A model generated the notes under the pieces. It ran no database searches. It worked only from the letters and a program-made list of their open reading frames with translations, and was not told the DNA's origin. Made by a program: the position numbers and the translations under genes. From UBA668 sp039796575 (lineage in GTDB: Bacteria > Actinomycetota > Acidimicrobiia > Acidimicrobiales > Ilumatobacteraceae), in the NCBI GenBank assembly GCA_039796575.1, contig JBDKJP010000066.1, positions 1 through 64,000 of the forward strand: DNA of 64,000 bases, given 5' to 3'. Shown piece after piece: positions 1 through 11,146 of this stretch. Numbering within the stretch: position 1 is the first letter of the stretch; every line of letters begins with the position of its first letter.

Positions 1-610
<610 letters not shown>

Positions 611-880
611 AGCTACTGTTCAATCGTTGGCCGGCATCCGTCCGGTCCGGTTCGAACCAGTTCCCAGTTGGTGCACTGGTGGGTCGGTCGTCAGCTTCGA
701 GCGTCGTAGGATTCGTCCTCCGTTCGAATCGAAACGATCAACTTTGTCTTCTCTTCCGTTTTGAGGGAGCTGGACCACGGTCCCCCTCAGCGCACGGCAT
801 GAGCCTTCGAGCTCCGCTGCCACGGCGTGCCCGGTGATCGCCGGAGTCTTCGACTCCGATGGTCCCGACGTCGGCGATGC

Positions 881-892
881 CCTTTGAGAACT
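881..892 (+). promoter_or_regulatory. boxA-like rRNA antitermination element
   Basis: CCTTTGAGAACT resembles the spacer boxA (CTTTGA-type core) that recruits the NusB/NusE antitermination complex in actinobacterial rRNA spacers. It sits directly before, and partly inside, the left arm of the 23S processing stem, which is the usual arrangement. Assignment is by motif and position only. Confidence 0.5.
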
Positions 893-909
893 GCAGAGCA
901 AGCACGAGC
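889..909 (+). other. Left arm of 23S rRNA processing stem
   Basis: Bases 894-909 are a perfect 16-base reverse complement of 3977-3992. Allowing one G-G mismatch at 893/3993, pairing extends to 889-909 with 3977-3997 (20 of 21 pairs). Such long stems bracketing 23S are the substrate for RNase III-type cleavage of pre-23S rRNA. The pairing is seen directly; the enzyme is inferred. Confidence 0.8.
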
Positions 910-919
910 ATCTTTGTTC

Positions 920-3969
<3,050 letters not shown>

Positions 3970-3976
3970 GAACATC

Positions 3977-3997
3977 GCTCGTGCTTGCTCTGGAGTT
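3977..3997 (+). other. Right arm of 23S rRNA processing stem
   Basis: This arm pairs with 889-909 (see that entry), closing a stem around the 23S gene. It lies just past the mature 3' end, in the short 23S-5S spacer (about 3970-4049), which holds no tRNA. Confidence 0.8.
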
Positions 3998-4049
3998 GTC
4001 GGAGGGCTGCCCCATCGGGGGCGCCGGCTCCGTATTGACAACACAAGAT

Positions 4050-4166
<117 letters not shown>

Positions 4167-4172
4167 TTCGAC

Positions 4173-4207
4173 ACTCAAGGCCCCTTCGGGGGCCTTGAGT
4201 ACTTTTT
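4173..4207 (+). terminator. rRNA operon intrinsic terminator
   Basis: A perfect 12-bp stem (ACTCAAGGCCCC / GGGGCCTTGAGT, 4173-4184 with 4189-4200) closed by a TTCG tetraloop and followed by ACTTTTT. This is a textbook rho-independent terminator ending the rRNA transcript. Confidence 0.93.
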
Positions 4208-4229
4208 GGGCTCGAGCAGCCCACATGAG

Positions 4230-4259
4230 ACGCCCCCTCGTGGGGCGTTTCGTCGTTTT
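4230..4259 (+). terminator. Second, weaker terminator-like hairpin
   Basis: A 7-bp stem (ACGCCCC 4230-4236 with GGGGCGT 4242-4248) with a 5-nt loop, followed by a T-rich run (TTCGTCGTTTT). It lies 22 nt after the main terminator and probably acts as a back-up, leaving the downstream TPR gene with its own promoter. Confidence 0.6.
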
Positions 4260-4275
4260 CCGGCGTTCTGGCTCG

Positions 4276-4281
4276 TAGGCT
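4276..4281 (+). promoter_or_regulatory. -10 box TAGGCT, leaderless-type, for TPR gene
   Basis: TAGGCT ends 9 nt before the ATG at 4291, the spacing expected when transcription starts at or next to the start codon. No TTGACA-like -35 is visible. It supports 4291 over the ATG at 4285, which would be only 3 nt from the box. Confidence 0.45.
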
Positions 4282-4290
4282 GGAATGCCT

Positions 4291-5670
4291 ATGTCAACGC
4301 CCGATCGCCGCCCTCGCTCGTCGTCCACCGGTCGTCCCTCGTCGGGTCGTCCGTCGTCGGGTGGTCGTCCGTCGTCGGGCGGACGCTCCACCGGGACCGG
4401 CCGGCCCAGCTCGAGTGGTGGCCGATCGGGTGGCACCGGTCGTCCCAGCAGCGGTGGGGGTCGTCCGTCGTCGGGCGGTCGCAGCAGCGGTGGCCAGCGC
4501 TCGGGCGGCGGGGGCCGGCCCGAACGCCGCGACGATGATCGTCGTCCGCCGCGCAATGGTGGCAGCACCGGCCGCACCCGTCCGTCGGGCGCGCCTCGCG
4601 ACCGCGACGACGAGCGTGACGACCGTCGCGGTGGGCGCCCGTCGGGTGCTCGTCCGACCGGGCCGCGGAGCCCGCGTCGCGACCCGCGTGAGGACGCCGG
4701 CATCGAGCGTCCGTCCCGTGGCCGGCCCAGCGGTGGGGGTCGTCCGTCGAGTGGCGGTCGTCCGTCGAGTGGCGGCAGGTCCGGTTCGGGTGGTCGTGAT
4801 GCGCGTGGCGGTCGCTACGAGCGCGTCGCGCCGCGTCGGGTGGAGAAGCCGCTCACCGAGGCCGAGCGTCGGAGCGCGGCCATCAAGGCCACGCGTCCGC
4901 CTCGCGAGGAGAAGCCCGAGCGCGCGGCGCCGCCGCCGTGGGAGCGCGAGCAGTGGATCGACGAGGGCTCGCTGCGCCACGAGGCCGAGCAGGCCACGGA
5001 GCGAGCGGCCACGAAGTCGACCGGGCGTCGCAAGTCGACCGATCTCGCGCCCGACGTGGCCGAGGACCTGGCGAACGCGGCGCCGTCGAGTCGGCAGGCC
5101 CGCTACCAGGAGCGACTCACCAGCGCTGCCGACGCGCTCGACCGTGGGCGGTACGCCGATGCTCGACGGATGGTGCAGCCGGTGCTGCGCGACCTGCCCG
5201 ATCTCGCGTTCGGTCACGAGATCGCCGGCCTGGCGTTGTACCGACTGGGTCAGTGGCGCAAGGCGGCCGCGGAGCTCGAGATGTCGCGCGAGCTCGCCGC
5301 CACGGTGCAGCACAACGCCGTGCTGATGGACTGCTACCGCGCGATGCGCCGGTACCACGAGGTCGAGCAGCTCTGGAAGGAGCTGCGCGAGGCCTCGCCC
5401 GAACCGGCACTCATGGCCGAGGGCCGCATCGTCGCGGCTGGCGCACTCGCCGACCAGAACGACCTGGCGGGTGCGCTGAAGGTGATGCAGAAGGCCACCG
5501 AGGTGCCGAAGAAGCCGAAGGAGCACCACCTCCGCCAGTGGTACGTGCTCGCCGACCTGTACGACCGGTCGGGCGACGTCATCAAGGCGCGCCGGTACTT
5601 CTCCCTGGTGGCAGGCGTCGATCGCGAGTTCGCCGACGTCGCGGATCGCCTCCGCTCGCTCGGTCGCTGA
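4291..5670 (+). CDS. Low-complexity Arg/Gly/Ser/Pro protein with C-terminal TPR-like domain
   Basis: A 459-residue protein in two parts. Residues 1 to about 160 are disordered and rich in R, G, S and P, with repeated RPSSGG hexapeptides. A charged linker (about 160-260) follows. The C-terminal ~190 residues carry helix-turn-helix repeats of TPR type (for example LDRGRYADARRMVQPVL, then the following LALYRLGQWRKAAAELE). In my recollection M. tuberculosis has a TPR protein (Rv1691) at the same position ahead of the tlyA block, which supports orthology of the C-terminal part. Function unknown; TPRs usually mediate protein contacts. The arginine-rich tail could bind RNA or acidic surfaces (inference). 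I chose ATG 4291 because a TAGGCT box lies 9 nt upstream; ATG 4285 is in frame and would add two residues. The nearby rRNA terminators insulate it from the rRNA operon. Confidence 0.75.
   Translation: MSTPDRRPRSSSTGRPSSGRPSSGGRPSSGGRSTGTGRPSSSGGRSGGTGRPSSGGGRPSSGGRSSGGQRSGGGGRPERRDDDRRPPRNGGSTGRTRPSGAPRDRDDERDDRRGGRPSGARPTGPRSPRRDPREDAGIERPSRGRPSGGGRPSSGGRPSSGGRSGSGGRDARGGRYERVAPRRVEKPLTEAERRSAAIKATRPPREEKPERAAPPPWEREQWIDEGSLRHEAEQATERAATKSTGRRKSTDLAPDVAEDLANAAPSSRQARYQERLTSAADALDRGRYADARRMVQPVLRDLPDLAFGHEIAGLALYRLGQWRKAAAELEMSRELAATVQHNAVLMDCYRAMRRYHEVEQLWKELREASPEPALMAEGRIVAAGALADQNDLAGALKVMQKATEVPKKPKEHHLRQWYVLADLYDRSGDVIKARRYFSLVAGVDREFADVADRLRSLGR
4739..4774 (+). repeat. 18-bp perfect tandem repeat (2 copies)
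   Basis: The unit GTCGTCCGTCGAGTGGCG occurs at 4739-4756 and again at 4757-4774. It encodes RPSSGG-type hexapeptides; related but diverged copies lie around 4325-4390 and 4458-4485. Slippage expansion within a disordered domain is the likely origin. Confidence 0.8.
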
Positions 5671-5690
5671 ACCGCGTCACACCCCTTCGG

Positions 5691-5696
5691 TACCGT
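5691..5696 (+). promoter_or_regulatory. -10-like TACCGT upstream of SSB-like gene
   Basis: TACCGT lies in the 102-bp gap between the TPR gene and the SSB-like gene, about 76 nt before the ATG at 5773. It would give a leadered transcript that uses the GGGGAG Shine-Dalgarno at 5760-5765. Motif-only evidence. Confidence 0.25.
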
Positions 5697-5772
5697 CGGT
5701 CTCGACTTCCCCCGTCACATCCCGACGCCGGCCGATGCGGTCGGTCGGCGTCCGCATTCCGGGGAGTCCAAC

Positions 5773-6132
5773 ATGAACTGTGTCGTCCTGCGAGGTCATC
5801 TGAGCAGCGAGCCCCAGGCGCGAGAGCTCGCCTCGGGCTCCACGCTGTGGTCGCTCGAGATCACCACGGCCACCGACGAGGGGGCCTGGTCGGTACCCGT
5901 CGCGTGGTTCGATCCGCCGTCGGTGCCGATGTTCACCGTCGGCGACGAGGTGGTGGTGCGCGGTGGCGTGCGTCGGCGCTTCTTCCGCACGGCGGCCGGC
6001 ACCCAGAGCCGCACCGAGGTGGTGGCCAGCGACGTGGTCCCGGCGAACGCCAAGCGCAAGGTGCAGCGCCTGGTGGCGCGCGAGGTCGAGAGGCTGGGTG
6101 GCGTGACCGGTGGCGAAGTACCATCGAAGTGA
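5773..6132 (+). CDS. Single-stranded DNA-binding (OB-fold) family protein
   Basis: A 119-residue protein matching the SSB/OB-fold pattern: an N-terminal VVLRGHLSSEP strand-turn, a central aromatic segment (LWSLEIT, then WSVPVAWF), and the VGDEVVVRGGVRRRFFR strand typical of SSB homologues. It lacks the long acidic-tipped tail (DDDIPF) of replicative SSB, so it is more likely a second, SsbB-like or specialised SSB than the essential replisome protein. The ATG at 5773 has a good Shine-Dalgarno (GGGGAG, 7-nt spacer). It sits alone upstream of the aldolase gene with a 22-nt gap, so the two may be co-transcribed. Oligomeric state and DNA preference cannot be read from sequence. Confidence 0.75.
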   Translation: MNCVVLRGHLSSEPQARELASGSTLWSLEITTATDEGAWSVPVAWFDPPSVPMFTVGDEVVVRGGVRRRFFRTAAGTQSRTEVVASDVVPANAKRKVQRLVAREVERLGGVTGGEVPSK

Positions 6133-6154
6133 CCGAACCACGAGAGGTATCGAC

Positions 6155-7042
6155 ATGAATCAAGACCAGCTCGACCGTGTCCGTTCCGGCCAGGGCTTCA
6201 TCGCCGCACTCGACCAGAGCGGCGGCAGCACCCCCAAGGCACTGCGGTTGTACGGCATCGAGGAGTCCGAGTACTCGGGCGACGAGGCGATGTTCGATCT
6301 CATCCACCAGATGCGCAGCCGCATGATCACGAGCCCGGTGTTCAACGGTTCGCGCGTGCTCGGGGCCATCCTGTTCGAGGGCACCATGGATCGCGACATC
6401 GAGGGCCGAGGCGCCGCCGAGTACCTGTGGGCCGAGAAGGGCGTCGTGCCGTTCCTGAAGGTCGACAAGGGTCTCGCCGACGAGGTCGATGGCGTGCAGG
6501 TGATGAAGCCGATGCCCGAGCTCGACGCGCTCGTGGCGCGTGCGGTGGCGAAGGGTGTGTTCGGCACGAAGATGCGCTCGGTCGTGAAGCTGGCGAACGA
6601 GGCCGGCATCGAGGCCGTCGTGGCGCAGCAGTTCGAGGTCGGCAAGCAGATCCTCGCCGGTGGCCTGGTGCCGATCATCGAGCCCGAGGTCGACATCAAC
6701 AGCCCCGAGAAGGAGCAGGCCGAGGCCATCCTCAAGGCCTCCATCCTGCGTCACCTCGACGGGCTGCGCGACGACCAGCCGGTGATGCTCAAGCTCACCA
6801 TCCCCACGGTCGACGACTTCTACCTCGACCTCGTGCAGCATCCGAAGGTGCTGCGCGTGGTGGCGCTGTCGGGCGGCTACCCGCGTGACGACGCCAACGC
6901 CCGTCTCGCCCGCAACCACGGCATGATCGCCAGCTTCTCGAGGGCGCTCACCGAAGGCCTCAGCGCGAAGCAGAGCGACGCCGAGTTCGACGCCACTCTC
7001 GACGCCACCATTCAGGGCATCTTCGAGGCGTCCATCACCTGA
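6155..7042 (+). CDS. fda: Class I fructose-bisphosphate aldolase
   Basis: A 295-residue enzyme that reversibly cleaves fructose-1,6-bisphosphate to glyceraldehyde-3-phosphate and dihydroxyacetone phosphate in glycolysis/gluconeogenesis. It matches the bacterial class I (Schiff-base) family of Staphylococcus-type Fda over its whole length: the N-terminal GKGFIAALDQSGGSTPKAL-like segment, the FGTKMRS motif, PIIEPEV with Glu176 as the likely acid/base, and VMLKLTIPT with Lys213 as the Schiff-base lysine. The C-terminal block runs LSGGYPRDDAN then IASFSRAL. I chose ATG 6155 because GAGAGG lies 8 nt upstream and homologues begin there; the frame stays open further upstream but that part shows no similarity. 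Its last 8 bp overlap the convergent DUF1015 gene. Confidence 0.93.
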   Translation: MNQDQLDRVRSGQGFIAALDQSGGSTPKALRLYGIEESEYSGDEAMFDLIHQMRSRMITSPVFNGSRVLGAILFEGTMDRDIEGRGAAEYLWAEKGVVPFLKVDKGLADEVDGVQVMKPMPELDALVARAVAKGVFGTKMRSVVKLANEAGIEAVVAQQFEVGKQILAGGLVPIIEPEVDINSPEKEQAEAILKASILRHLDGLRDDQPVMLKLTIPTVDDFYLDLVQHPKVLRVVALSGGYPRDDANARLARNHGMIASFSRALTEGLSAKQSDAEFDATLDATIQGIFEASIT

Positions 7043-8225
7043 GCGGTCGCAGGACCGGCCCCGTGCGCAGCTTCGGGGTGAAGAAGGTGCTCTTCGGGGG
7101 CATCAACAGCCGTTCGTCCGCAGTGCGGCGGATCTCGGTGATGCTGGTCGGTCGGATCAGCACACCGACGCCTGCCGCACCTGCGGCGACGGTGTCGACG
7201 ACGTGCTGCACGCCGTGCTGGTACGTGACGTCGATGTCGTGGTCGCGCAGCGCGTGCTCGAGGTAGGCGCCGTCGAGGGCGCGCACGTCGGCGAACACCT
7301 CGGCCCGCGGGTGCAACCATGCGCCCGTGCCGTCGGGGCGCACCAGGCACAGCGCGCCGCGTGCCACCACTTCGGTGGCGAAGGCCGGTGTGACGGTGCC
7401 CGCGTCCTCGACGTCGAACGACGCACCGAGGACGGCGAGCAACTGGTCGGCGTCGATGCCGTGGTAGAGCCGGTGGATGGCGTCGATGCTCAGCTGGTCC
7501 TCGACGAGCTCGGCCACGTAGGTGAACGTGAGCTCGGCGGTGCCGGCGTCGCCGCCGTGTGCCGCACGCTGCTCGTCGCGGAACGTACGGCTGATGGCGT
7601 AGCGGTGGTGACCGTCGGCGATGAGCACCGGGTTGGCGCTCACGGCGTCACGGATGGCGGCGACGCGGTGGGGGTCGCTGACCCGCTCGAGCGTGTGCAC
7701 CACGCCGTTCTCGTCGCGGCACGAGCCCATCGGCTCGGCGGGCTCGCGCAGCAGGTCGGTGAGGCCGGCCGTGAGCGACAGGCCCCACACGGGGGAGAGG
7801 TTCGTCGAGGTGGCGCGGGTGAGGTCGAGCCGGTCGCTCTTCGCCTTCGGGGTGGTGCGCTCGTGCGGGAGCACCCCACCGGCACCCTCGTCGACCACCT
7901 CGAGCGCGCCGAGCACGCCCACGGTCTCACGTCGGTTGCCGGCCTCGTCGGTGAACGCCATGCGATACAGCGTGTAGCTCGGCTCCGGGTCGCGCACGAG
8001 GGTGCCCTCGGCCACCCACGCGTCGAGCAGCGACGCCGCCTTCGCGTAGCGGTCGGGGCCATCTGCCTCGCGCGGCACGTCGATGGCGACGATGTTGCGC
8101 GGGTGGCGGGCGAGGAGCGCGTCGACGTCGGCGTCGCTCAGCACGTCGTACGGCGGTGCCGCGACCTCGTCGAGCGGGAGGGAGGGTGAATAGCGGAGCG
8201 CGGCGAAGGGTTCGAAACGGGGCAC
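7035..8225 (-). CDS. DUF1015 family protein (SerK-like)
   Basis: A 396-residue protein starting MPRFEPFAALRY, the typical opening of DUF1015. It also has the family's VAAPPYDVLS segment, IVAIDVP, LYRM, a central VLIADGHHRYAISRTFRD motif, and the HxLYHGIDADQLL region. In archaea a related family acts as an ADP-dependent serine kinase (SerK); in bacteria the reaction is usually unproven, so kinase activity is only a possibility here. The start is GTG 8225, or GTG 8231 two codons further upstream; neither has a clear Shine-Dalgarno. The frame stays open upstream to 8342 but that stretch reads as unrelated low-quality protein over the next gene. Divergent from the HAD gene, with a palindrome between them (8231-8257). 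Confidence 0.85.
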   Translation of the reverse strand: MPRFEPFAALRYSPSLPLDEVAAPPYDVLSDADVDALLARHPRNIVAIDVPREADGPDRYAKAASLLDAWVAEGTLVRDPEPSYTLYRMAFTDEAGNRRETVGVLGALEVVDEGAGGVLPHERTTPKAKSDRLDLTRATSTNLSPVWGLSLTAGLTDLLREPAEPMGSCRDENGVVHTLERVSDPHRVAAIRDAVSANPVLIADGHHRYAISRTFRDEQRAAHGGDAGTAELTFTYVAELVEDQLSIDAIHRLYHGIDADQLLAVLGASFDVEDAGTVTPAFATEVVARGALCLVRPDGTGAWLHPRAEVFADVRALDGAYLEHALRDHDIDVTYQHGVQHVVDTVAAGAAGVGVLIRPTSITEIRRTADERLLMPPKSTFFTPKLRTGPVLRPLR

Positions 8226-8230
8226 CCGCA

Positions 8231-8257
8231 CAGGTTGGCACCTCGCGTGCCAACATG
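8231..8257. promoter_or_regulatory. Palindrome in divergent promoter region
   Basis: GTTGGCA (8234-8240) and TGCCAAC (8248-8254) are perfect 7-bp inverted arms around a 7-nt spacer; two further outer pairs match after one mismatch. It fills most of the ~40-bp gap between the divergent DUF1015 and HAD genes, so it could be a shared operator. The palindrome is seen; the regulator is unknown. Confidence 0.4.
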
Positions 8258-8265
8258 GCCAGACC

Positions 8266-9039
8266 ATGTTCCCGGTGCTCTGTGACCTCGACGGTGTGGT
8301 GTGGCTGGCACACCGACCCATTCCCGGTTCGGTGGATGCCATCGCGCGGCTGCGCGCGGCGGGTCACCGTGTCCTGTTCGTGACCAACAACTCGTCGGCG
8401 CGGGTGGAGGTGCAGGAGGCCACGCTCGAGTCGATCGGCATCCCGGCAGCGGGTGACGTGGTGACGTCGGCCCTGGCCGCGGCGTGGCTGGTGCAGCCGG
8501 GGGAGCGCGTGCTGGTGTGCGGCGGCGAGGGCGTGGTGCAGGCGGTGGAAGCGCGGGGCGCCGTGGTGGCGCACGACGCGGAGATCGACGCGGTGATCGT
8601 CGGCTGGCACCGCACGTTCGACTACGAGGGCCTCACCCGAGCGGTGCGGGCCGTGCAACACGGGGCCCGTCTCATCGGTACGAACGACGACGCCACGTAC
8701 CCCACACCGGACGGTCCGATCCCCGGCGGCGGCGCCATCCTGGCCGCGGTGCAGACCGCGGCGGGTGTTGCACCGGTGATCGCCGGCAAGCCGTACGAAC
8801 CGATGGCCGACCTCGTGCGCTCGATGGTCGGCGAGGAGGCGGCGGTGCAGGCGGTGATGGTGGGGGACCGGCCGAGCACCGACGGCCGCTTCGCCCGCAC
8901 GCTCGGCTGCCGATACGCGCACGTGCACAGTGGGGTGACGCCGAAGGGTGCGCCGGTCGATCCGGTGCCGGACCTCACCGTCGACGACCTCGCCGGTGTG
9001 GCGGATGCCCTGGTTACCCACGGGTATTTTCCCGGATAG
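8266..9039 (+). CDS. HAD superfamily phosphatase, NagD/p-nitrophenylphosphatase type (HAD-IIA)
   Basis: A 257-residue hydrolase with the four HAD motifs. Motif I is CDLDGVVW (nucleophile Asp7, Asp9). Motif II is VLFVTNNSS, motif III a GKPYEP lysine, and motif IV VMVGDRPSTDGRFA. The cap between motifs II and III is the C2a type seen in NagD, PNPP and phosphoglycolate phosphatases. It probably dephosphorylates small phosphorylated metabolites; the exact substrate cannot be told. The same position (just upstream of tlyA) holds a HAD hydrolase in mycobacteria. Start ATG 8266, without a clear Shine-Dalgarno. Confidence 0.88.
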   Translation: MFPVLCDLDGVVWLAHRPIPGSVDAIARLRAAGHRVLFVTNNSSARVEVQEATLESIGIPAAGDVVTSALAAAWLVQPGERVLVCGGEGVVQAVEARGAVVAHDAEIDAVIVGWHRTFDYEGLTRAVRAVQHGARLIGTNDDATYPTPDGPIPGGGAILAAVQTAAGVAPVIAGKPYEPMADLVRSMVGEEAAVQAVMVGDRPSTDGRFARTLGCRYAHVHSGVTPKGAPVDPVPDLTVDDLAGVADALVTHGYFPG

Positions 9040-9042
9040 CCT
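9037..9042 (+). promoter_or_regulatory. -10 box TAGCCT for Lys/Ala/Pro-repeat protein
   Basis: TAGCCT ends 6 nt before the ATG at 9049 and overlaps the stop codon of the HAD gene. It is one of several TANNNT boxes in this window placed 6-10 nt before a start codon. Confidence 0.4.
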
Positions 9043-9048
9043 GAGCCC

Positions 9049-9528
9049 ATGTCTGGACACACTCTCTTCAAGCGCCTCCTCGATGCCGGTATGCAGTTCA
9101 CCGAGATGACGCAGGAGCAGGCGGAGCGCATCGTCAAGGAGCTCGTCAAGAGCGGCGAGGCGCGCAAGAAGGACAGCGAGAAGATGGTCGAGGAGCTGCT
9201 CAGCCGCGGTCGTGAGGCCGGCGGTTCGGCGGTGGCGTCGGTGCAGAGCGAGCTCACCAAGCAGCTCGGCAAGTTCGCCGGCCGGCTCGACGACATCGAG
9301 GCCCGCGTCGAGGAGATCGCCAAGAAGCTGGGGGTGACCGGCAAGACCGAGCCCGCCCCTGCCCCGGCGGCCGCCCCGGCCAAGAAGGCCCCCGCCAAGA
9401 AGGCACCGGCGAAGAAGGCCGCGGCGAAGAAGGCGCCCGCCAAGAAGGCGGCTGCGAAGAAGGCGGCTGCGAAGAAGGCGCCGGCCAAGAAGGCCGCGGC
9501 GAAGAAGGCACCGGCCAAGAAGGCCTGA
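9049..9528 (+). CDS. Phasin-like/coiled-coil protein with histone-H1-like Lys-Ala-Pro tail
   Basis: A 159-residue protein. The N-terminal ~100 residues are predicted helical and charged (heptad-like segments ERIVKELVKSGEARKK, SVQSELTKQLGKFAGRL, DDIEARVEEIAKKLGV). This resembles phasins and related polyhydroxyalkanoate-granule or nucleoid-associated proteins. From about residue 110 to the end it is built of repeated KKAPA/KKAAA units, closely like the C-terminal tail of histone H1 and of PhaF-type proteins. Such tails bind DNA without sequence specificity. Placed 9 nt after the HAD gene and only 2 nt before tlyA, so probably co-transcribed. Likely a DNA- or ribosome-associated protein (inference); no enzyme motif. 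Confidence 0.65.
   Translation: MSGHTLFKRLLDAGMQFTEMTQEQAERIVKELVKSGEARKKDSEKMVEELLSRGREAGGSAVASVQSELTKQLGKFAGRLDDIEARVEEIAKKLGVTGKTEPAPAPAAAPAKKAPAKKAPAKKAAAKKAPAKKAAAKKAAAKKAPAKKAAAKKAPAKKA
9379..9525 (+). repeat. GCSAAGAAGGC-type tandem repeats (KAPAKKA/KAAAKKA)
   Basis: About ten imperfect 12-bp units encoding AKKAP/AKKAA peptides. AAG is used for every lysine while the alanine/proline codons vary at the third position. This shows the peptide repeat is maintained even though the DNA repeat has drifted. Confidence 0.8.
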
Positions 9529-9530
9529 CC

Positions 9531-10289
9531 GTGGCGAGACGCCAGCGTCTCGACGCAGAGCTCGTGCGGCGACAGTTGGCCGAGACGCGCGCCGACGCTG
9601 CCCGTGCCATCGACGCACGTCGCGTGCTGGTCAACGGTGCGCTCGCCGACAAGGCGTCGCGGCAGGTGCACGCCGGCGACGCGATCATCGTGCAGGGCGA
9701 CGGCCCGCGCTTCGTGAGCCGTGGCGGCGAGAAGCTCGACGCCGCACTCGAGGCGTTCGGGCTGGACGTGGCCGGCTGGCGCGTGCTCGACGCGGGCGCC
9801 AGCACCGGTGGGTTCACCGACTGCCTCCTGCAGCGCGGCGCCGCTCATGTCGTGGCGCTCGACGTGGGGCACGGGCAGTTGCACCCGCGCATCCGCGACG
9901 ATGACCGGGTGCACGTGATGGAGAAGTTCAACGTGCGCGACGTGACGCCCGATGTGATCGGTGGCGAGGTCGACCTGGTGACGGCCGACCTGTCGTTCAT
10001 CTCCATCACACGCGTCCTCGCCGCGCTCGTCGGCGTGTGCCGCCCCGGCGGCGACCTGACGCTCCTCGTCAAGCCGCAGTTCGAGGCCGGACGTGTGGAG
10101 GTGGCGAAGGGTCACGGTGTCATCACCGACCCCGCCATCCACGAACGGGTGCGCGGCGAGGTGCAGGCGGCGTTGGAATCGGCGGGTTGCGAGGTGCTCG
10201 GCTGGATCGACTCGCCCATCACGGGTGGCGACGGGAACCGCGAATTCCTTGTGCATGCCACCACGCAGCGGTCAGGATCTCCCGCGTGA
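9531..10289 (+). CDS. tlyA: TlyA family rRNA 2'-O-methyltransferase
   Basis: A 252-residue protein with an N-terminal S4 RNA-binding domain (about residues 1-60, RLDAELVRRQLAETRADAAR) and an FtsJ-like SAM methyltransferase domain (motif I around WRVLDAGASTGGFTDCLLQ, then ALDVGHGQL and LVKPQFEAGR). TlyA methylates the 2'-O of specific cytidines in 16S and 23S rRNA; in mycobacteria this is needed for capreomycin/viomycin sensitivity. The start is GTG 9531, 2 nt after the preceding stop. It ends in a GTGA overlap with nadK, so translation is coupled. The order tlyA-nadK-recN is conserved in actinobacteria. Confidence 0.93.
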   Translation: MARRQRLDAELVRRQLAETRADAARAIDARRVLVNGALADKASRQVHAGDAIIVQGDGPRFVSRGGEKLDAALEAFGLDVAGWRVLDAGASTGGFTDCLLQRGAAHVVALDVGHGQLHPRIRDDDRVHVMEKFNVRDVTPDVIGGEVDLVTADLSFISITRVLAALVGVCRPGGDLTLLVKPQFEAGRVEVAKGHGVITDPAIHERVRGEVQAALESAGCEVLGWIDSPITGGDGNREFLVHATTQRSGSPA

Positions 10290-11146
10290 CCTCCGTGCTG
10301 CTCGTCGCCCACCACGAACGCCACGACGCCGCGGTCACTGCACGTGCCGCGGCCGACTGGTTGGCCTCGCACGGGCACTCGGCATGGATGACCCGGGTCG
10401 ACGCTGCCGCCGTGGGGCTCGACGAGCTCGGCGCCGATCTCGAGCCGGGCTCGGCCGACCTCGCGCTGTGCATCGGCGGTGACGGCACGATGCTGCGCAC
10501 CGTGCACCTGCTGCGCGGGGCGGGCGTACCGGTGATCGGTGTGAACGTCGGTCTGCTCGGCTATCTCACCGAGGTGGAGCCGCCCACGCTGCCATTCGCA
10601 CTCGAGCGATGGTTCGCCGGGCCCGAGGCCGGGCACTGGGTGCTCGACGAGCGGATGATGCTCGACCTCACGGTGGTGCGCGACGGTGTCGCAGTGCAGA
10701 CGTGGACCGCGCTGAACGAGGGCGTGGTGGAGAAGCAGGAGTCCGGTCACACGGTGCGCCTGCACGTGGAGATCGACGGCGCGCCGTTCACGTCGTACGC
10801 GGCCGACGGGCTCATCCTCTCGACGCCGACCGGCTCGACGGCGTACTCGCTGTCGGCCCGTGGGCCCGTGCTGTCGCCGCGGTCGCGGGCGGTGCTGCTC
10901 ACGCCCGTGTCGCCGCACATGCTGTTCGACCGGTCGCTGGTCCTCGACCCGAGTGAGCTGGTGGAGGTGGAGGTGCTCGGCCACCGCGCCGTCACGCTGT
11001 CGGTCGACGGGCAGCCGGTGACGTCGCTGGCCGAAGGCGACCGCGTGAAGGTGGCACCGTCACCGCACGTGGCCCGCTTCGTGCGCTTCGGGGAGCGTCG
11101 GTTCCATCAGATCCTGAAGGCCAAGTTCGGTCTGGCGGACCGCTAG
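10286..11146 (+). CDS. nadK: NAD kinase
   Basis: A 286-residue enzyme that phosphorylates NAD to NADP using ATP or polyphosphate. The GGDG signature is at residues 64-67 with Asp66 as the expected catalytic base. The conserved NEGVVEKQESGH segment, the STPTGSTAYSLSARGP motif (nucleotide site) and the C-terminal SVDGQPVTSL block are all present. The GTG at 10286 overlaps the tlyA stop by 4 nt (GTGA), the expected start for this operon; the frame is open further upstream only inside tlyA. The stop overlaps the recN start by one base (TAGTG). Confidence 0.94.
   Translation: MTSVLLVAHHERHDAAVTARAAADWLASHGHSAWMTRVDAAAVGLDELGADLEPGSADLALCIGGDGTMLRTVHLLRGAGVPVIGVNVGLLGYLTEVEPPTLPFALERWFAGPEAGHWVLDERMMLDLTVVRDGVAVQTWTALNEGVVEKQESGHTVRLHVEIDGAPFTSYAADGLILSTPTGSTAYSLSARGPVLSPRSRAVLLTPVSPHMLFDRSLVLDPSELVEVEVLGHRAVTLSVDGQPVTSLAEGDRVKVAPSPHVARFVRFGERRFHQILKAKFGLADR

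Noticed and set aside
4294..5529. 411-codon antisense frame opposite the TPR gene
   Set aside because: A GC-driven shadow: low-complexity Arg/Thr/Ala protein without any recognisable domain.
9379..9525. CRISPR-like short repeats
   Set aside because: In-frame coding repeats with no unique spacers; they encode the KKAPA tail.
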